Assembly (NCBI GenBank): GCA_043755435.1
Contig: JAYUSZ010000428.1
Location: 1-47,587, forward strand
Direction: 5' to 3'
Source of the DNA: JANXSF01 sp043755435
GTDB lineage: Bacteria > Acidobacteriota > Terriglobia > Bryobacterales > Bryobacteraceae
Length of the DNA stretch: 47,587 nucleotides
Shown here: piece after piece, positions 23,268-32,314 of the stretch
How positions within the stretch are numbered: position 1 is the stretch's first letter
Layout of the letters: every line of letters starts with the position of its first letter
Notes under the pieces: model-generated
What the model saw: only the letters and a program-made list of their open reading frames with translations
What the model was told of the DNA's origin: nothing
Database searches by the model: none
Translations under genes and position numbers: made by a program

Positions 23268-25190
23268 ATGTCCTACACAACACTGCTTATTGCCGTGACG
23301 GTTTCGCTGGCAGCGATCTTAATTCTGCCGTCATTGCATCGGATTGGTCCAACAGAAGTTGGTCTAATAACACGCCGGTTCTCGGCGAAGAAACTGAAAC
23401 AAGACAACCCCATTGCTTTTGAAGATGAGCCCGGCTATCAGGCTGAATTGCTGATGCCCGGATTGCGCTTCAAGTTCTGGATTGTCTACGGTGTGGAAAA
23501 GCATCCTTGGGTGCAAATTCCCGCCGGTCAAATTGGCGTAGTAATAGCTCAGATTGGTCAAGCTCTGCCCACGGGAGCCAAGTCCGGGGTGTACAAACCG
23601 GAATTCGGCCAGTTCACTGACTTGGAAACATTTATCAAGAACGGCGGCGAGAAAGGTGTGCAACGGCCTGTGCTTGGCCCCGGTACTACTTTGCCGTTAC
23701 ATCCAGTTGCGTTTTTGGTGATCTCACGGGATCGCGTTTTTGGTGTTCCAGTGATGCCCGAACTTGCTGGAACTGCGCGCGTGGCGCTATCGCCGGAATC
23801 CTTCCACTTGTCTCCCGGTGACCTGGAGGTGGTCCGTATTCAACGCCAAGCCGAAGATAAGTCCGACATGATCGGCATTGTTACAACTTTGGAAGGTAAC
23901 CCGCTGGATTCAGGTGACATTGCCAGCCGGCTTGGCCAGTATTTGGACATTGCTGCGCTTGAGAAGAATCAGGCATCCGACGCGGAATTGATTGATAAGA
24001 TTTTGGGTAACAAAAACGAGTTACACAATAACTATCAAAACTTCCAGGCCTTCCTCGACGCTGGCGGACGCATCGGTCTGCAACACGACCCGCTGTTATA
24101 CGGTGCTTACACCGTCAACCCATTCCTGGTTAGGATTGAGCGTGTGCCCATGCTGGTTGTGGAGCAGGGTCAGGTGGCCGTGATCAAAGCCTATGTGGGT
24201 TTGACGCCAGCCGACACTTCTGGCGCAGCATTCAAATTTGGCAGTTTAGTAAGGCCAGGCCATCGCGGTATTTGGCAGGAACCATTGCGAACCGGTAAGT
24301 ACGCGCTGAACACTTACTGTTACAAAGCCGAGTTAGTGCCAACGGCGATCCTGACTTTGAATTGGGCCGACCGTGTTTCGACGGCGCATAACCTGGACGC
24401 GAAGTTGGAGCAGATTGTGGCGAAGAGTACAGAAGGCTTTGTTTTCAGGTTGGATTTGCAGGTGCAGATTCATGTTCCTGATACACGGGCTCCGCGGGTG
24501 ATCTCGACGGTTGGCACCATGAGCAACCTGGTGAATGAAGTACTGCAAGCTGCAGTGGGCAACCACTTCAGAGATACCTTGCAGAGCATGCCAGCAGTGC
24601 GATTTATTGAGACGAGGCAAGATGTACAGCGGCAAGCTTTTGAGAATATCCGCAAGCAGTTAGAGACTTACAATGTGGAAACACTCGGCGTGTATGTGCA
24701 AGATGTGATTCTGCCAGTGGACTTAGTAAAAGTGCTGACCGAGCGCGAAATTGCCAAACAAGAAATTGCTACGTTTGAGCAACAAAAGCAGGCTCAAATG
24801 CAACGCATTGAAACGGAGCAAGCGCGTGGTACGGCCGACATGCAGGCTGAACTGGCTAAGTCAAAAGTTGGTGTGAATATCAAGTCGAATAACTCAACGG
24901 CTAGAAAGGCCGAGGCGGATGGCGAAGCTTATTACATCAGTGAAACGGGTCAGGCAAAAGGTGCTGAAGTGAAAGCAATCGGGCTGGCCAAAGCTGAAGC
25001 GTATGATGCGCAGGTGAAGGCATTTGGTGCCAATGCTACAGCGTTCGTCAACGTGGTTGATGCGCTGGCGAAGAGCGGCGTGCCGATTGTTCCAGAGATT
25101 CTGGTGACTGGCGGGAATGCCGGTGGAATTGATGGTGTTGCGGCAACGTTGATGAGGTACTTGGGCGAGCGCAGCGGCAAGGCTGCTTAG
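23268..25190 (+). CDS. Flotillin-like SPFH/band 7 membrane protein
   Basis: 640 aa from ATG 23268. This start is fixed by ggagg 5 nt upstream; a TTG at 23256 lies inside the ribosome-binding site and is rejected. An N-terminal membrane helix (TTLLIAVTVSLAAILILP) is followed by 'RIGPTEVGLITRRFS', an SPFH domain in two parts (a band-7-like stretch near 'MLVVEQGQVAVIKAYVG' and 'FRLDLQVQIHVPDTRAPRVI'), and a glutamate/alanine/lysine-rich coiled coil (~500-600: 'EIAKQEIATFEQQKQAQMQR', 'AEADGEAYYISETGQAKGAE'). This is the flotillin layout, longer than the usual 450-500 aa. Flotillins organise membrane microdomains. It stands alone, convergent with a metallophosphoesterase 24 nt away. Confidence 0.88.
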   Translation: MSYTTLLIAVTVSLAAILILPSLHRIGPTEVGLITRRFSAKKLKQDNPIAFEDEPGYQAELLMPGLRFKFWIVYGVEKHPWVQIPAGQIGVVIAQIGQALPTGAKSGVYKPEFGQFTDLETFIKNGGEKGVQRPVLGPGTTLPLHPVAFLVISRDRVFGVPVMPELAGTARVALSPESFHLSPGDLEVVRIQRQAEDKSDMIGIVTTLEGNPLDSGDIASRLGQYLDIAALEKNQASDAELIDKILGNKNELHNNYQNFQAFLDAGGRIGLQHDPLLYGAYTVNPFLVRIERVPMLVVEQGQVAVIKAYVGLTPADTSGAAFKFGSLVRPGHRGIWQEPLRTGKYALNTYCYKAELVPTAILTLNWADRVSTAHNLDAKLEQIVAKSTEGFVFRLDLQVQIHVPDTRAPRVISTVGTMSNLVNEVLQAAVGNHFRDTLQSMPAVRFIETRQDVQRQAFENIRKQLETYNVETLGVYVQDVILPVDLVKVLTEREIAKQEIATFEQQKQAQMQRIETEQARGTADMQAELAKSKVGVNIKSNNSTARKAEADGEAYYISETGQAKGAEVKAIGLAKAEAYDAQVKAFGANATAFVNVVDALAKSGVPIVPEILVTGGNAGGIDGVAATLMRYLGERSGKAA

Positions 25191-25214
25191 CTGTTGAGAC
25201 TGGCCGGTGGTCAA

Positions 25215-25831
25215 TTAACTTTGGCGGCTGGCCAGTTCTTCAATATCAAGCAGCACTCCGCGCTTCCCAACATTCTGCGCAACGGTTTGCCCCAACTCAG
25301 CCACTACGCCTTCGCACTCATGAATATGGCCGCAATAGAATCGAATCGGCTGTTCGGTTGCGATGAACTCGGCGATTGCGGTGCTTCCGAAGTGTGCCCC
25401 AGGTTTTGCTCCATCCAGGGGCGTATCTTTCGGTGGGCAATGGCAAATTAGAATCAGCGGTTTCAAACTGCGAAATGGTTCCAGCCGCTTAGCTATTTCT
25501 GCTTCTGTGAATTCGCCTGGTGTATTGAACGGTGTGGGATTTGAGTAACCCAAAGCCGCTACATGGAAGCCGCCAAGTTCCGTGGAACGCCCATGCAAGG
25601 CACTAAAATCAAACTTCTGGCAGAAGCGGTCTATTTCCGATTCTGTCTCGTGGTTGCCGGGAATTGCGAACATCTTGCCGGCGTGCTTCCGCATTACCTC
25701 GCCGGCTGCATCAAGGCCACGTGACCAACTTACTAAGTCACCCCAGCAATGTAGTAATCCGCTTCAATATCCATCAAGCGGGTAAGCGACTTCAGGTCAC
25801 TGTGAATGTCTGAAAAAATCAGAAGTTTCAC
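25215..25831 (-). pseudogene. Calcineurin-like metallophosphoesterase, one frameshift
   Basis: The 5' part starts at GTG 25831 (ggag 7 nt upstream) and encodes 'MKLLIFSDIHSDLKSLTRLM' with the D-x-H metal motif, then reads 'YYIAG' and runs into a stop. Shifting frame at about 25743 (a GGGG run on the coding strand) gives 'GDLVSWSRGLDAAGEVM', 'FAIPGNHE', 'LILICHCPP' and 'FYCGHIHE', which are all the remaining family motifs, to the stop at 25215. Joined, it would be about 205 aa, normal for small YfcE-like phosphoesterases. One missing base explains everything. It is either a recent pseudogene or a sequence error. It converges on the SPFH gene. Confidence 0.85.
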
Positions 25832-25921
25832 AGTGGGCTCCGTTGAGCCCGTGGTTTTATCCAGGAAAGGACCGCTTCCTCGCGGTCGCGGCTCGGTAAC
25901 AGGATGGTGCTCACGGGCTCC

Positions 25922-27865
25922 TTAAGGTTCCACGCTTTCCAAATAGGTGTAGCCGTGCATACCTTCTTCGTAGAAGCGTAAATGCCTGCCGGCCTCCTCA
26001 TACCCAAGCTTCCCTTCCCGCACGGCTATTTCCAAATCCTTGCGGTAGGATTCCACCAACTGTTTCCAATCGAACTGTACATATTCCAGCACTTCACGTA
26101 CAGTGTCGCCTTGAATCACGTGATCCAGTTGAATTTCGCCGGTTTCTGTGAGGTTGACGTGCACCGCGTTAGTGTCACCCAACAGGTTATGCAGGTCGCC
26201 TAATATCTCCTGATATGCGCCGACAAGGAAAGCTCCAAGAAAATAGTCCTGGCCTGTGAACTGATGCAATTCCAAAGTATGTTTCACGTCGCGACGGTCG
26301 ATGAAGCGATCGATTTTTCCATCAGAATCGCAGGAAATATCCCCCAAAACGGCATGCCGCGTGGGTTTTTCATCCAACCGGTGAATGGGCATCACTGGGA
26401 ACAATTGCTTGATAGCCCAACTGTCTGGCATGCTTTGAAACAAGGAGAAGTTACAAAAGAACGTATCGGAAAGCAGGCTCTCCAAACCTTCCAATTCCTC
26501 AGGGAAATAATCGAGCTGTTTACCAATTTGCAGAATACGGCGCGAAATATTCCAGTACAAGTTCTCAGCCATGCTGCGCTGTTCCAAAGATAGAAAGCCC
26601 AGGCTAAACATGTTAAGAGCTGAATCCAGTGACTGCTGCGAATCGTGATGACTTTCCAGCAAATTGCGGGCTGTTAGCGATTTGTAAGTCTGCACCAAGT
26701 CGATTAGAGGCTGTTCAAAATCTTCCCGTGGTTCGTTAGGCACATCGTGATCGCCAAACCCTGTTACGCCCAAAACATTGAACAGCAGACAGCTGTGATA
26801 GGCCACTGCGGCGCGACCGCTTTCGCTGATGATGGTGGGATGGGGAACTTCCGCGTCGTCACAAACATTTTGAATATGGTGTACAACGTCGTTTGCATAT
26901 TCCTCCAGCGAGTAGTTCACGCTTGATTCAAAATCGGTTTGGGAGCCGTCATAGTCAATCCCCAAGCCGCCGCCTACGTCCAGATACTTTAGGCCAGCAC
27001 CGCTGCGTTTCAATTCCACGTAAACACGCGCGGCTTCAATTACTGCCTGCTTAATTTGGCGAATGTTGGTGATTTGGCTGCCTAAATGGAAATGAAGAAG
27101 CTCCAGGCAATCTTCCATCCCTTCGGCCTTGAGCCGATCCAACGCTTTGAGTGCTTCGCTGACAGTGAGTCCGAATTTAGACCGGTACCCTCCTGAGGAT
27201 TTCCAGCGGCCTGAACCCTTAGCTGCCAGCTTGACGCGAATGCCGATGGAAGGCTTAACACCCAATTTCTTGGCATGCTTGATGATCAGATCCAACTCAG
27301 TGAATTTTTCCACAACCGGCGTAATACGGCGACCGATTTTGCAGCCCATCATGGCGAGTTCAATATACTCTTCGTCTTTGAAGCCATTGCAAATGATGGG
27401 GGTCTGGTTATCAGCCAGTCCGAGCACCACTAACAGTTCGGGCTTTGAACCAGCTTCAAGGCCAAATTTGTAGGCCTTACCGAATTCGAAAACCTCTTCA
27501 ACCACTTGGCGCTGTTGGTTCACTTTAATGGGGAACACACAGCAATATTCGCCTTTGTAGCCGTTTTCGGTAATAGCGGAACGAAACGCCTGATTCAGTT
27601 CACCAATGCGATGCTTCAGAATCTCACCGAAGCGAACCAGGATTGGAAGATTGATGCCGCGCATCACTAAGGTATCCACCAACTGTTTTAGATCAATAGA
27701 ACGGGCCGGGTCCTTGCCCGGGCGTACCCATAAATGCCCGTTGGCACCTACGTTGAAATAGCCTTTACCCCAGGCCTCAACGTCGTACAGCTCAGAGGCG
27801 TCGGTAACCGTCCATCGTTCGGTCACATCCAACTTGACGGTTTCGTTCACTTTTACAGTACCCAA
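25922..27865 (-). CDS. speA: Biosynthetic arginine decarboxylase
   Basis: 647 aa, the usual SpeA length (630-660). PLP lysine is Lys114 in 'FPIKVNQQ'. Other fold-III PLP motifs are 'GLEAGSKPELLVVLGL', 'LLHFHLGSQI', 'LDVGGGLGIDYDGS' and 'IISESGRA'. The C-terminal region has 'FCNFSLFQSMPDSWAI' and 'DHVIQGDTVREVLEYV'. The enzyme converts arginine to agmatine, the first step of the plant/bacterial putrescine route. The start is TTG 27865: a strong gaggtgat lies upstream, an in-frame stop TAA lies two codons before the TTG, and no ATG or GTG precedes the conserved region. Divergent from the SDR gene with 99 nt between. No other polyamine gene is adjacent. Confidence 0.95.
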   Translation of the reverse strand: MGTVKVNETVKLDVTERWTVTDASELYDVEAWGKGYFNVGANGHLWVRPGKDPARSIDLKQLVDTLVMRGINLPILVRFGEILKHRIGELNQAFRSAITENGYKGEYCCVFPIKVNQQRQVVEEVFEFGKAYKFGLEAGSKPELLVVLGLADNQTPIICNGFKDEEYIELAMMGCKIGRRITPVVEKFTELDLIIKHAKKLGVKPSIGIRVKLAAKGSGRWKSSGGYRSKFGLTVSEALKALDRLKAEGMEDCLELLHFHLGSQITNIRQIKQAVIEAARVYVELKRSGAGLKYLDVGGGLGIDYDGSQTDFESSVNYSLEEYANDVVHHIQNVCDDAEVPHPTIISESGRAAVAYHSCLLFNVLGVTGFGDHDVPNEPREDFEQPLIDLVQTYKSLTARNLLESHHDSQQSLDSALNMFSLGFLSLEQRSMAENLYWNISRRILQIGKQLDYFPEELEGLESLLSDTFFCNFSLFQSMPDSWAIKQLFPVMPIHRLDEKPTRHAVLGDISCDSDGKIDRFIDRRDVKHTLELHQFTGQDYFLGAFLVGAYQEILGDLHNLLGDTNAVHVNLTETGEIQLDHVIQGDTVREVLEYVQFDWKQLVESYRKDLEIAVREGKLGYEEAGRHLRFYEEGMHGYTYLESVEP

Positions 27866-27964
27866 TTCTTAGATCACCTCTTGCTTATTGGAAGTTCAAA
27901 ATTTAGCCGGAAACTTCAGTGTGCTTCGAAATCGCCGCCGAGGCAACTATAATTTGGTTACAGC

Positions 27965-28738
27965 ATGTCGATCCAATTGGAAAACAAGACGGCGCTAGTC
28001 ACTGGCGCAAGCAAAGGCATAGGGAAAGGTACGGCGCTGGAACTGGCTCGCCTGGGTTGCAATGTGATTGTGAACTACAATTCCGACCAGCCAGGGGCGC
28101 AGATCACCGTTGCTGAAATTCAAGCGATGGGTAGGCAGGCATACGCTGTAGGAGGCGACGTGGGCGACGCCAGTGCAGTGGATGGGATGTTTGAACAAAG
28201 CTATAAACACTTTTCCAAATTGGACATTCTGGTGAATAATGCCGGCACCCAAACCTGGAAAGCGCTGCTTAATCTAACCGAGCAGGATTGGGATCGCGTG
28301 ATTGATACGAACCTGAAGGGCTGTTTCCTAGCGACGCAGAAGGCCGCAAAGCATATGAAAGAGCAGGGTGGCGGTTCGATTATCAACATTGGATCGGGCT
28401 GCAATAAGTTTGCGTTTCCCATGTTGGCGAGCTATACGGCGAGCAAGGGAGGCATGGAACAATTTACAAAGGTGGCGGCGGTTGAACTGGGGCGCTATGG
28501 CATTCGGGTGAACTGCGTTGCTCCTGGCGCGGTGGAAATTGAGCGGACGAAACTGGAAGCATCAAGCTATGCCGATACATGGGCGAAAGCCACGCCTCTT
28601 GGGCGAGTGGGTCAACCGTTGGATGTGGCGCGCACGGTTGCATTCCTTGCCAGTGACTATGCAAGCTTCATTACAGGGCAAACGATTTATGTGGATGGCG
28701 GGTTATTTGCAAAGCCACACTGGCCTTATGAGTATTGA
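27965..28738 (+). CDS. Short-chain dehydrogenase/reductase (FabG/glucose-dehydrogenase-like)
   Basis: 257 aa, classical SDR length. Cofactor-binding TGASKGIG at residues 13-20, NNAG at 91-94, catalytic Ser144, Tyr157 and Lys161 ('GSGCNKFAFPMLASYTASKG'), then 'VNCVAPGAVE' and the C-terminal 'GQTIYVDGG'. 'VNYNSDQPGA' after the second strand suggests NADP(H) preference (inference). It reduces or oxidises a carbonyl/alcohol, and the substrate cannot be told from sequence. ATG 27965 is directly preceded by ataatttggttacagc, with no strong Shine-Dalgarno. Monocistronic, with the toxin pseudogene converging on it from the right. Confidence 0.92.
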   Translation: MSIQLENKTALVTGASKGIGKGTALELARLGCNVIVNYNSDQPGAQITVAEIQAMGRQAYAVGGDVGDASAVDGMFEQSYKHFSKLDILVNNAGTQTWKALLNLTEQDWDRVIDTNLKGCFLATQKAAKHMKEQGGGSIINIGSGCNKFAFPMLASYTASKGGMEQFTKVAAVELGRYGIRVNCVAPGAVEIERTKLEASSYADTWAKATPLGRVGQPLDVARTVAFLASDYASFITGQTIYVDGGLFAKPHWPYEY

Positions 28739-28745
28739 TGGATGA

Positions 28746-29173
28746 TTAGGGTTGTTCTTCGCGTCCAATCAGAAACCGTGATCGCAGATCGTTCCCGATC
28801 CAGAAACCTGCATGCTGAATCATGCCGTCGAGTAAAGGCTTGCATTCGGGGATCAGATTGCGCTCCTTCGCTTCTGACAAGGCGCCCAGAAGACCCATGA
28901 ATGCAAGTCCTCGGTCTGCCGCGATTTGTCGTCCACGGTGCTGGTCCATCAGAATTAGGGATGCTTTTTATTCCAGGGCGACTACAGTAGCCTCGCTTGA
29001 TCCTTCGCTGCGAGGATGCTCATTTATTCAGACTGAATTACGATTTGATGCTAGGCGAGTTCCTCCGCCACCGAAGGTGGTAGCACCAGTTGGCTGAACA
29101 GCTTCCGGAGAAGATCCAGTTGGCAGATGATCGAAAGATTAAGGATGGGTGAGTTGTAAGGAACAACAATCAC
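28746..29173 (-). pseudogene. Decayed DUF3368/PIN-domain toxin
   Basis: Starts at GTG 29173, overlapping the antitoxin stop (GTGA), with 'VIVVPYNSPILNLSIICQLD' and 'LVLPPSVAEELA'. In intact members the start reads V-S-D-T-S-P-I, so the first PIN catalytic Asp is replaced by Tyr-Asn. Several in-frame stops and a frameshift follow. From about 28949 the frame reopens with 'GRQIAADRGLAFMGLLGALS', 'EAKERNLIPECKPLLDGM' and 'HAGFWIGNDL', the conserved C-terminal half. The gene therefore has lost its nuclease motif and its reading frame. The ORF of 67 codons at 28746-28949 is only its tail. Confidence 0.8.
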
Positions 29174-29415
29174 GGGTGTAAGCGACTCTTGACTGTCGCG
29201 AGATCATGCTCTAAATCTTCGAGACCATAGTGAATCGGGATGCGCCGTGATGCTAACATCCGCTGCATATCAAGTTGGGGAAGCTCAGCGAATAAAGCAG
29301 CCTGACCAAGTGTGAGCCGATCCTGCTGGAAAAGAGTCACTGCAATTTCCACGCGGAACTCAGCCTCGCTCAATTTCGCAGTTTGCAGAACTTCATCGGA
29401 AACAGTTACAGGCAT
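29170..29415 (-). CDS. UPF0175-family antitoxin, intact
   Basis: 81 aa from ATG 29415 behind a good aggtga. 'LSEAEFRVEIAVTLFQQDRL' then 'LGQAALFAELPQLDMQRMLA' and 'SRRIPIHYGLEDLEHDL' match UPF0175, the small helical protein that usually precedes a DUF3368 PIN toxin as its antitoxin. It overlaps the start of the toxin pseudogene (GTGA). With the toxin dead, the antitoxin is either an evolutionary leftover or kept because it guards against a homologous toxin elsewhere (inference). Confidence 0.85.
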   Translation of the reverse strand: MPVTVSDEVLQTAKLSEAEFRVEIAVTLFQQDRLTLGQAALFAELPQLDMQRMLASRRIPIHYGLEDLEHDLATVKSRLHP

Positions 29416-29472
29416 AGTTCACCTGCGTTGATTATACCGGATACCACGCTTTATGAACTGTGACGCAGAACC

Positions 29473-29820
29473 CTATTTGGCAGGCTTCTTCAACGCCGCA
29501 CGCCAGTTGGTCATCACCTGAATCGATGGAGCGGCTTCGCCATCGGCTAGTGTGACAAAAAGGAACTTCTGCCCATCGGCTGACACATCGAATTCGGCGC
29601 GAGCGCCGGTGTAGGGCATCTCGAAGAGTTGACGGGGCACGCCGATTTTGGGTTCAGGTCCGTCCAGGCTGATGCTCACTGCCATCAACTTTGTTTTGAT
29701 TGTGTCACCGTAGGTGTAAAAAAACTCCCGCCCATCGCGCCGCCATCTTGCCACGGAACTTCGAGATAAATCGGCTGCTATCCAAGCTTTTCCGTCGCTT
29801 TGCAATCGTGCAACGTCCAA
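29473..29820 (-). pseudogene. Frameshifted C-terminal tail of the PD40 Ser/Thr kinase
   Basis: 115 codons from TTG 29820 in the +1 frame relative to the kinase: 'VARWRRDGREFFYTYGDTIK', 'KLMAVSISLDG' and 'FDVSADGQKFLFV'. These are the last WD40-like/PD40 repeats that normally close the propeller of such kinases. The upstream kinase frame leaves this sequence at about 29820 (coding-strand AATTGGAC, where AATTTGGAC would keep frame) and terminates after 14 wrong residues. Either the locus is frameshifted or one T is missing from the sequence. It has no independent start signal. Confidence 0.75.
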
Positions 29821-32039
29821 TTTCGTGAGTTCTTAACGAGGAGCCAATGTCCGTCCGGTGAAGCTACCGCATCTGCTGCGCTTTTGCTGACCAGAACGGG
29901 ACTTGCCCCGTTTTTGAATGACATAACATCAAACGACGATGTATTTGAGGAGGACGTACTTGGTTGATGATATAGAAAATGTCCGGTAACAGTCCAATCA
30001 GTAAGTGTCAGAGCCTGCTGTAAGTGACGGGTTGTTTCACCAGATGAAAGTGTTGTTATCCCAATACTCCGCTTTCCTTCCGCTGAATCGGAGACTACTG
30101 TCGCAAGCTTGGTTCCTTCGGGTGACCAAGTGGGACGTAGCGAACTGTGCTTGGAGTCTTCGACCATTCTGGATCTGGTCCCGTCCGCAAACGCAACAAA
30201 AGTGCGGATTAATCCAGAAACCGCATCCCGGACACAATAAGCAATTTGGGTTCCATCCGGCGAGATTCTGGGATATTCATATTCCGCAGGTTCATTGACA
30301 TTTTGAGCCAGGAGTTTGCCGTCCCTGTTGAGCCAGGAAAGCTTGCGCCGCAACCTGGTTGACTGTACATAAGCCAGTTCCCCAGCGCTGGACCCAGCGG
30401 AAAAAAACCACCACCATGAATTTCGTTGGGAGTCCACACTATCGGCGATTAGGAATGGTTCCGATGAAAAGACAAATCTCTTCGCGTCAAACTCCCGTGC
30501 AAATAGCCTACTGCCCGATCCATAGATGATGTGGCCAGGGCTGGTGCCATCAATCGATCTTACGAATCGGATGTTCGACCTAATTGACGGACTTAGATCT
30601 GCAAGGCGTCCATTTTCCATCGACCCCAGATAGAGATGATCGTCGGCCATATCTATGTACTGGCCTTCAATTGCCGATGCTTCCACAAAGTGTCTAGACA
30701 CTCCGGAAACAGAGTTAGGGATTGGCTTTGGTTCTCCGCCAGACTCCGCAACGCTATAAACCTGATCGCCACTGCTGGTAAACACGATACGGCCATTGGA
30801 TAGCCATGCGCCTGTTGAGAGACGATTAAATTTGCATATCGTCTTCACCGTTCCGATTTTCAGATCCACGGATTTGATTTGGTTTGCTGCTGCGAATGCT
30901 ATGAGGTTCGAGTCCGGTGACCAAAACGGTGACTGCGCACCCTCTGTTCCAACCAGTTCGCGGACTGCCGAGGAACTCAGAGGACGCAAAAATAACCGAA
31001 CCTGGCTGTCTTTTTCTGCTACGAATGCGAGAGTACGCCCATCGGGCGAAAGCGCCAACTCTGGCTGGCCGGTCAGCCGGACCCGTTCTGGAAGCTGAAT
31101 AGACATCTCAACATTCTTTGCTTCGAAGGCAGGAAGGCTTGGCAGCCTGAAGAACAAGCCGACTGCTGCAAACGTAGCTGTGGCTGCAATCGTCCAGGGT
31201 ATCCAAACTCGCTTGCTACTCTTGGCTGGCGCTGCTTCATCCTTCGACTCGCGTAACTCAATCGCCACATCCCGCGCCGACTGCCAGCGCTCATCGGGAT
31301 TCTTCCGCAGACATCGCCGAATCGCCCTCTCCAACCACCGAGGCGTCAGCGGCTGCGAGTCAGTTAACGGAGCAGGTTCATGCTCAAGGATCGCCGCCAT
31401 CAGGCTTACCTGCGATTTTCCAGTGAACGCCCGCTTGCCGGTCAACATCTCATACAACACGCAGCCCAACGCAAAAATATCCGACCGAGCATCCGCCTCG
31501 CCGCTCTGCAACTGCTCTGGTGACATGTATGGCACGGTCCCCAGAATCATCCCTTCACCAGTCAGCGGCATGGCAAGCGTCGCGTCGTTCTGTCCCAACT
31601 TGACTGGCACCGCCGCCTTCGCCAGCCCGAAGTCAATCACTTTTGCCCCGGCCTTGGTCACAATGATGTTCCCCGGCTTCAGGTCACGATGCGTGATCCC
31701 TTTACGATGTGCCGCATCCAACGCTTCGGCGATTTGCGCACCTAACCGGATCACTTCAGCTAATGGCAGAGGCCCTTCAATCGGCTTGCCGTCGATGTAC
31801 TCCATCACCAGGTAGTCTGGACCCACGTCGAACAGCGTGCAGATGTGCGGATGATTCAAGCTGGCAATAGTTTTCGCTTCCCGCTCAAAGCGTTCGCTAA
31901 ATTGACCTTCCACAAACTTGATGGCAACAGTTCGATCCAACCGCGTGTCGCGCGCCTTCCAAACAGCACCCATGCCACCCGCGCCGATAGGGGTCTCGAT
32001 TACATAGGGCCCGAGTTTGTCGCCAGGGTTTACCGCCAT
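29778..32039 (-). CDS. Membrane Ser/Thr protein kinase with C-terminal PD40 propeller (tail frameshifted)
   Basis: 753 aa as it reads. PknB-type kinase domain (~12-270): glycine loop 'GAGGMGAVWKA', Lys41 in VAIK, catalytic 'THRDLKPGNI' (Asp119), 'DFG' 136-138, 'GTVPYMSPEQ' and 'ADARSDIFALGCVLYEML'. All catalytic residues are present. One membrane helix at ~284-305 (WIPWTIAATATFAAVGLFF) leads to an extracytoplasmic TolB/PD40-like beta-propeller ('LALSPDGRTLAFVAEKDSQV', 'YPRISPDGTQIAYCV'), a layout very common in Acidobacteriota. The last propeller part is cut off by a frameshift near 29820 (see the separate tail entry), so the sensor may be defective while the kinase should fold. Divergent from a small gene 47 nt away. 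Confidence 0.9.
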   Translation of the reverse strand: MAVNPGDKLGPYVIETPIGAGGMGAVWKARDTRLDRTVAIKFVEGQFSERFEREAKTIASLNHPHICTLFDVGPDYLVMEYIDGKPIEGPLPLAEVIRLGAQIAEALDAAHRKGITHRDLKPGNIIVTKAGAKVIDFGLAKAAVPVKLGQNDATLAMPLTGEGMILGTVPYMSPEQLQSGEADARSDIFALGCVLYEMLTGKRAFTGKSQVSLMAAILEHEPAPLTDSQPLTPRWLERAIRRCLRKNPDERWQSARDVAIELRESKDEAAPAKSSKRVWIPWTIAATATFAAVGLFFRLPSLPAFEAKNVEMSIQLPERVRLTGQPELALSPDGRTLAFVAEKDSQVRLFLRPLSSSAVRELVGTEGAQSPFWSPDSNLIAFAAANQIKSVDLKIGTVKTICKFNRLSTGAWLSNGRIVFTSSGDQVYSVAESGGEPKPIPNSVSGVSRHFVEASAIEGQYIDMADDHLYLGSMENGRLADLSPSIRSNIRFVRSIDGTSPGHIIYGSGSRLFAREFDAKRFVFSSEPFLIADSVDSQRNSWWWFFSAGSSAGELAYVQSTRLRRKLSWLNRDGKLLAQNVNEPAEYEYPRISPDGTQIAYCVRDAVSGLIRTFVAFADGTRSRMVEDSKHSSLRPTWSPEGTKLATVVSDSAEGKRSIGITTLSSGETTRHLQQALTLTDWTVTGHFLYHQPSTSSSNTSSFDVMSFKNGASPVLVSKSAADAVASPDGHWLLVKNSRNWTLHDCKATEKLG

Positions 32040-32086
32040 GAGTTACCAATTGTATCTCAGCCACCTAACATCGCTACACTTAAGTT

Positions 32087-32314
32087 ATGGAACTCACGCG
32101 GGAGCAAATGAAGGAATGCGTTCAGCTATGGCAACGCAACGGCGAGTTCCTCGAACGCCTCCGAGAGGATGACATTCGCAACGCTAACACCCAGCAATCC
32201 GTTCTGATGTTTGAACAGGCCTTCCGCATGGCCTTAAGGGATTTGCCGGCGCGTCCCACTTCTGGTTTGGTTGAATGGCAGCGCTATATGCAGCTTTGGC
32301 GGCAGCGTGGTTGA
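32087..32314 (+). CDS. Small helical protein paired with nucleotidyltransferase
   Basis: 75 aa, charged and helical: 'MELTREQMKECVQLWQRNGE', 'RDLPARPTSGLVEWQRYMQL'. No known domain recognised. Its stop overlaps the GTG start of the downstream nucleotidyltransferase by about 8 nt, so the two are translationally coupled. Small proteins preceding AbiEii/MNT-like nucleotidyltransferases are often partners or antitoxins, but this is inference from arrangement only. No clear Shine-Dalgarno before ATG 32087. Confidence 0.6.
   Translation: MELTREQMKECVQLWQRNGEFLERLREDDIRNANTQQSVLMFEQAFRMALRDLPARPTSGLVEWQRYMQLWRQRG

Noticed and set aside
25199..25236. Inverted repeat actggcc/ggccagt between convergent SPFH and phosphoesterase genes as bidirectional terminator
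   Set aside because: Only 7 bp with a 24-nt loop, no T-runs, and it overlaps the end of the phosphoesterase coding sequence.
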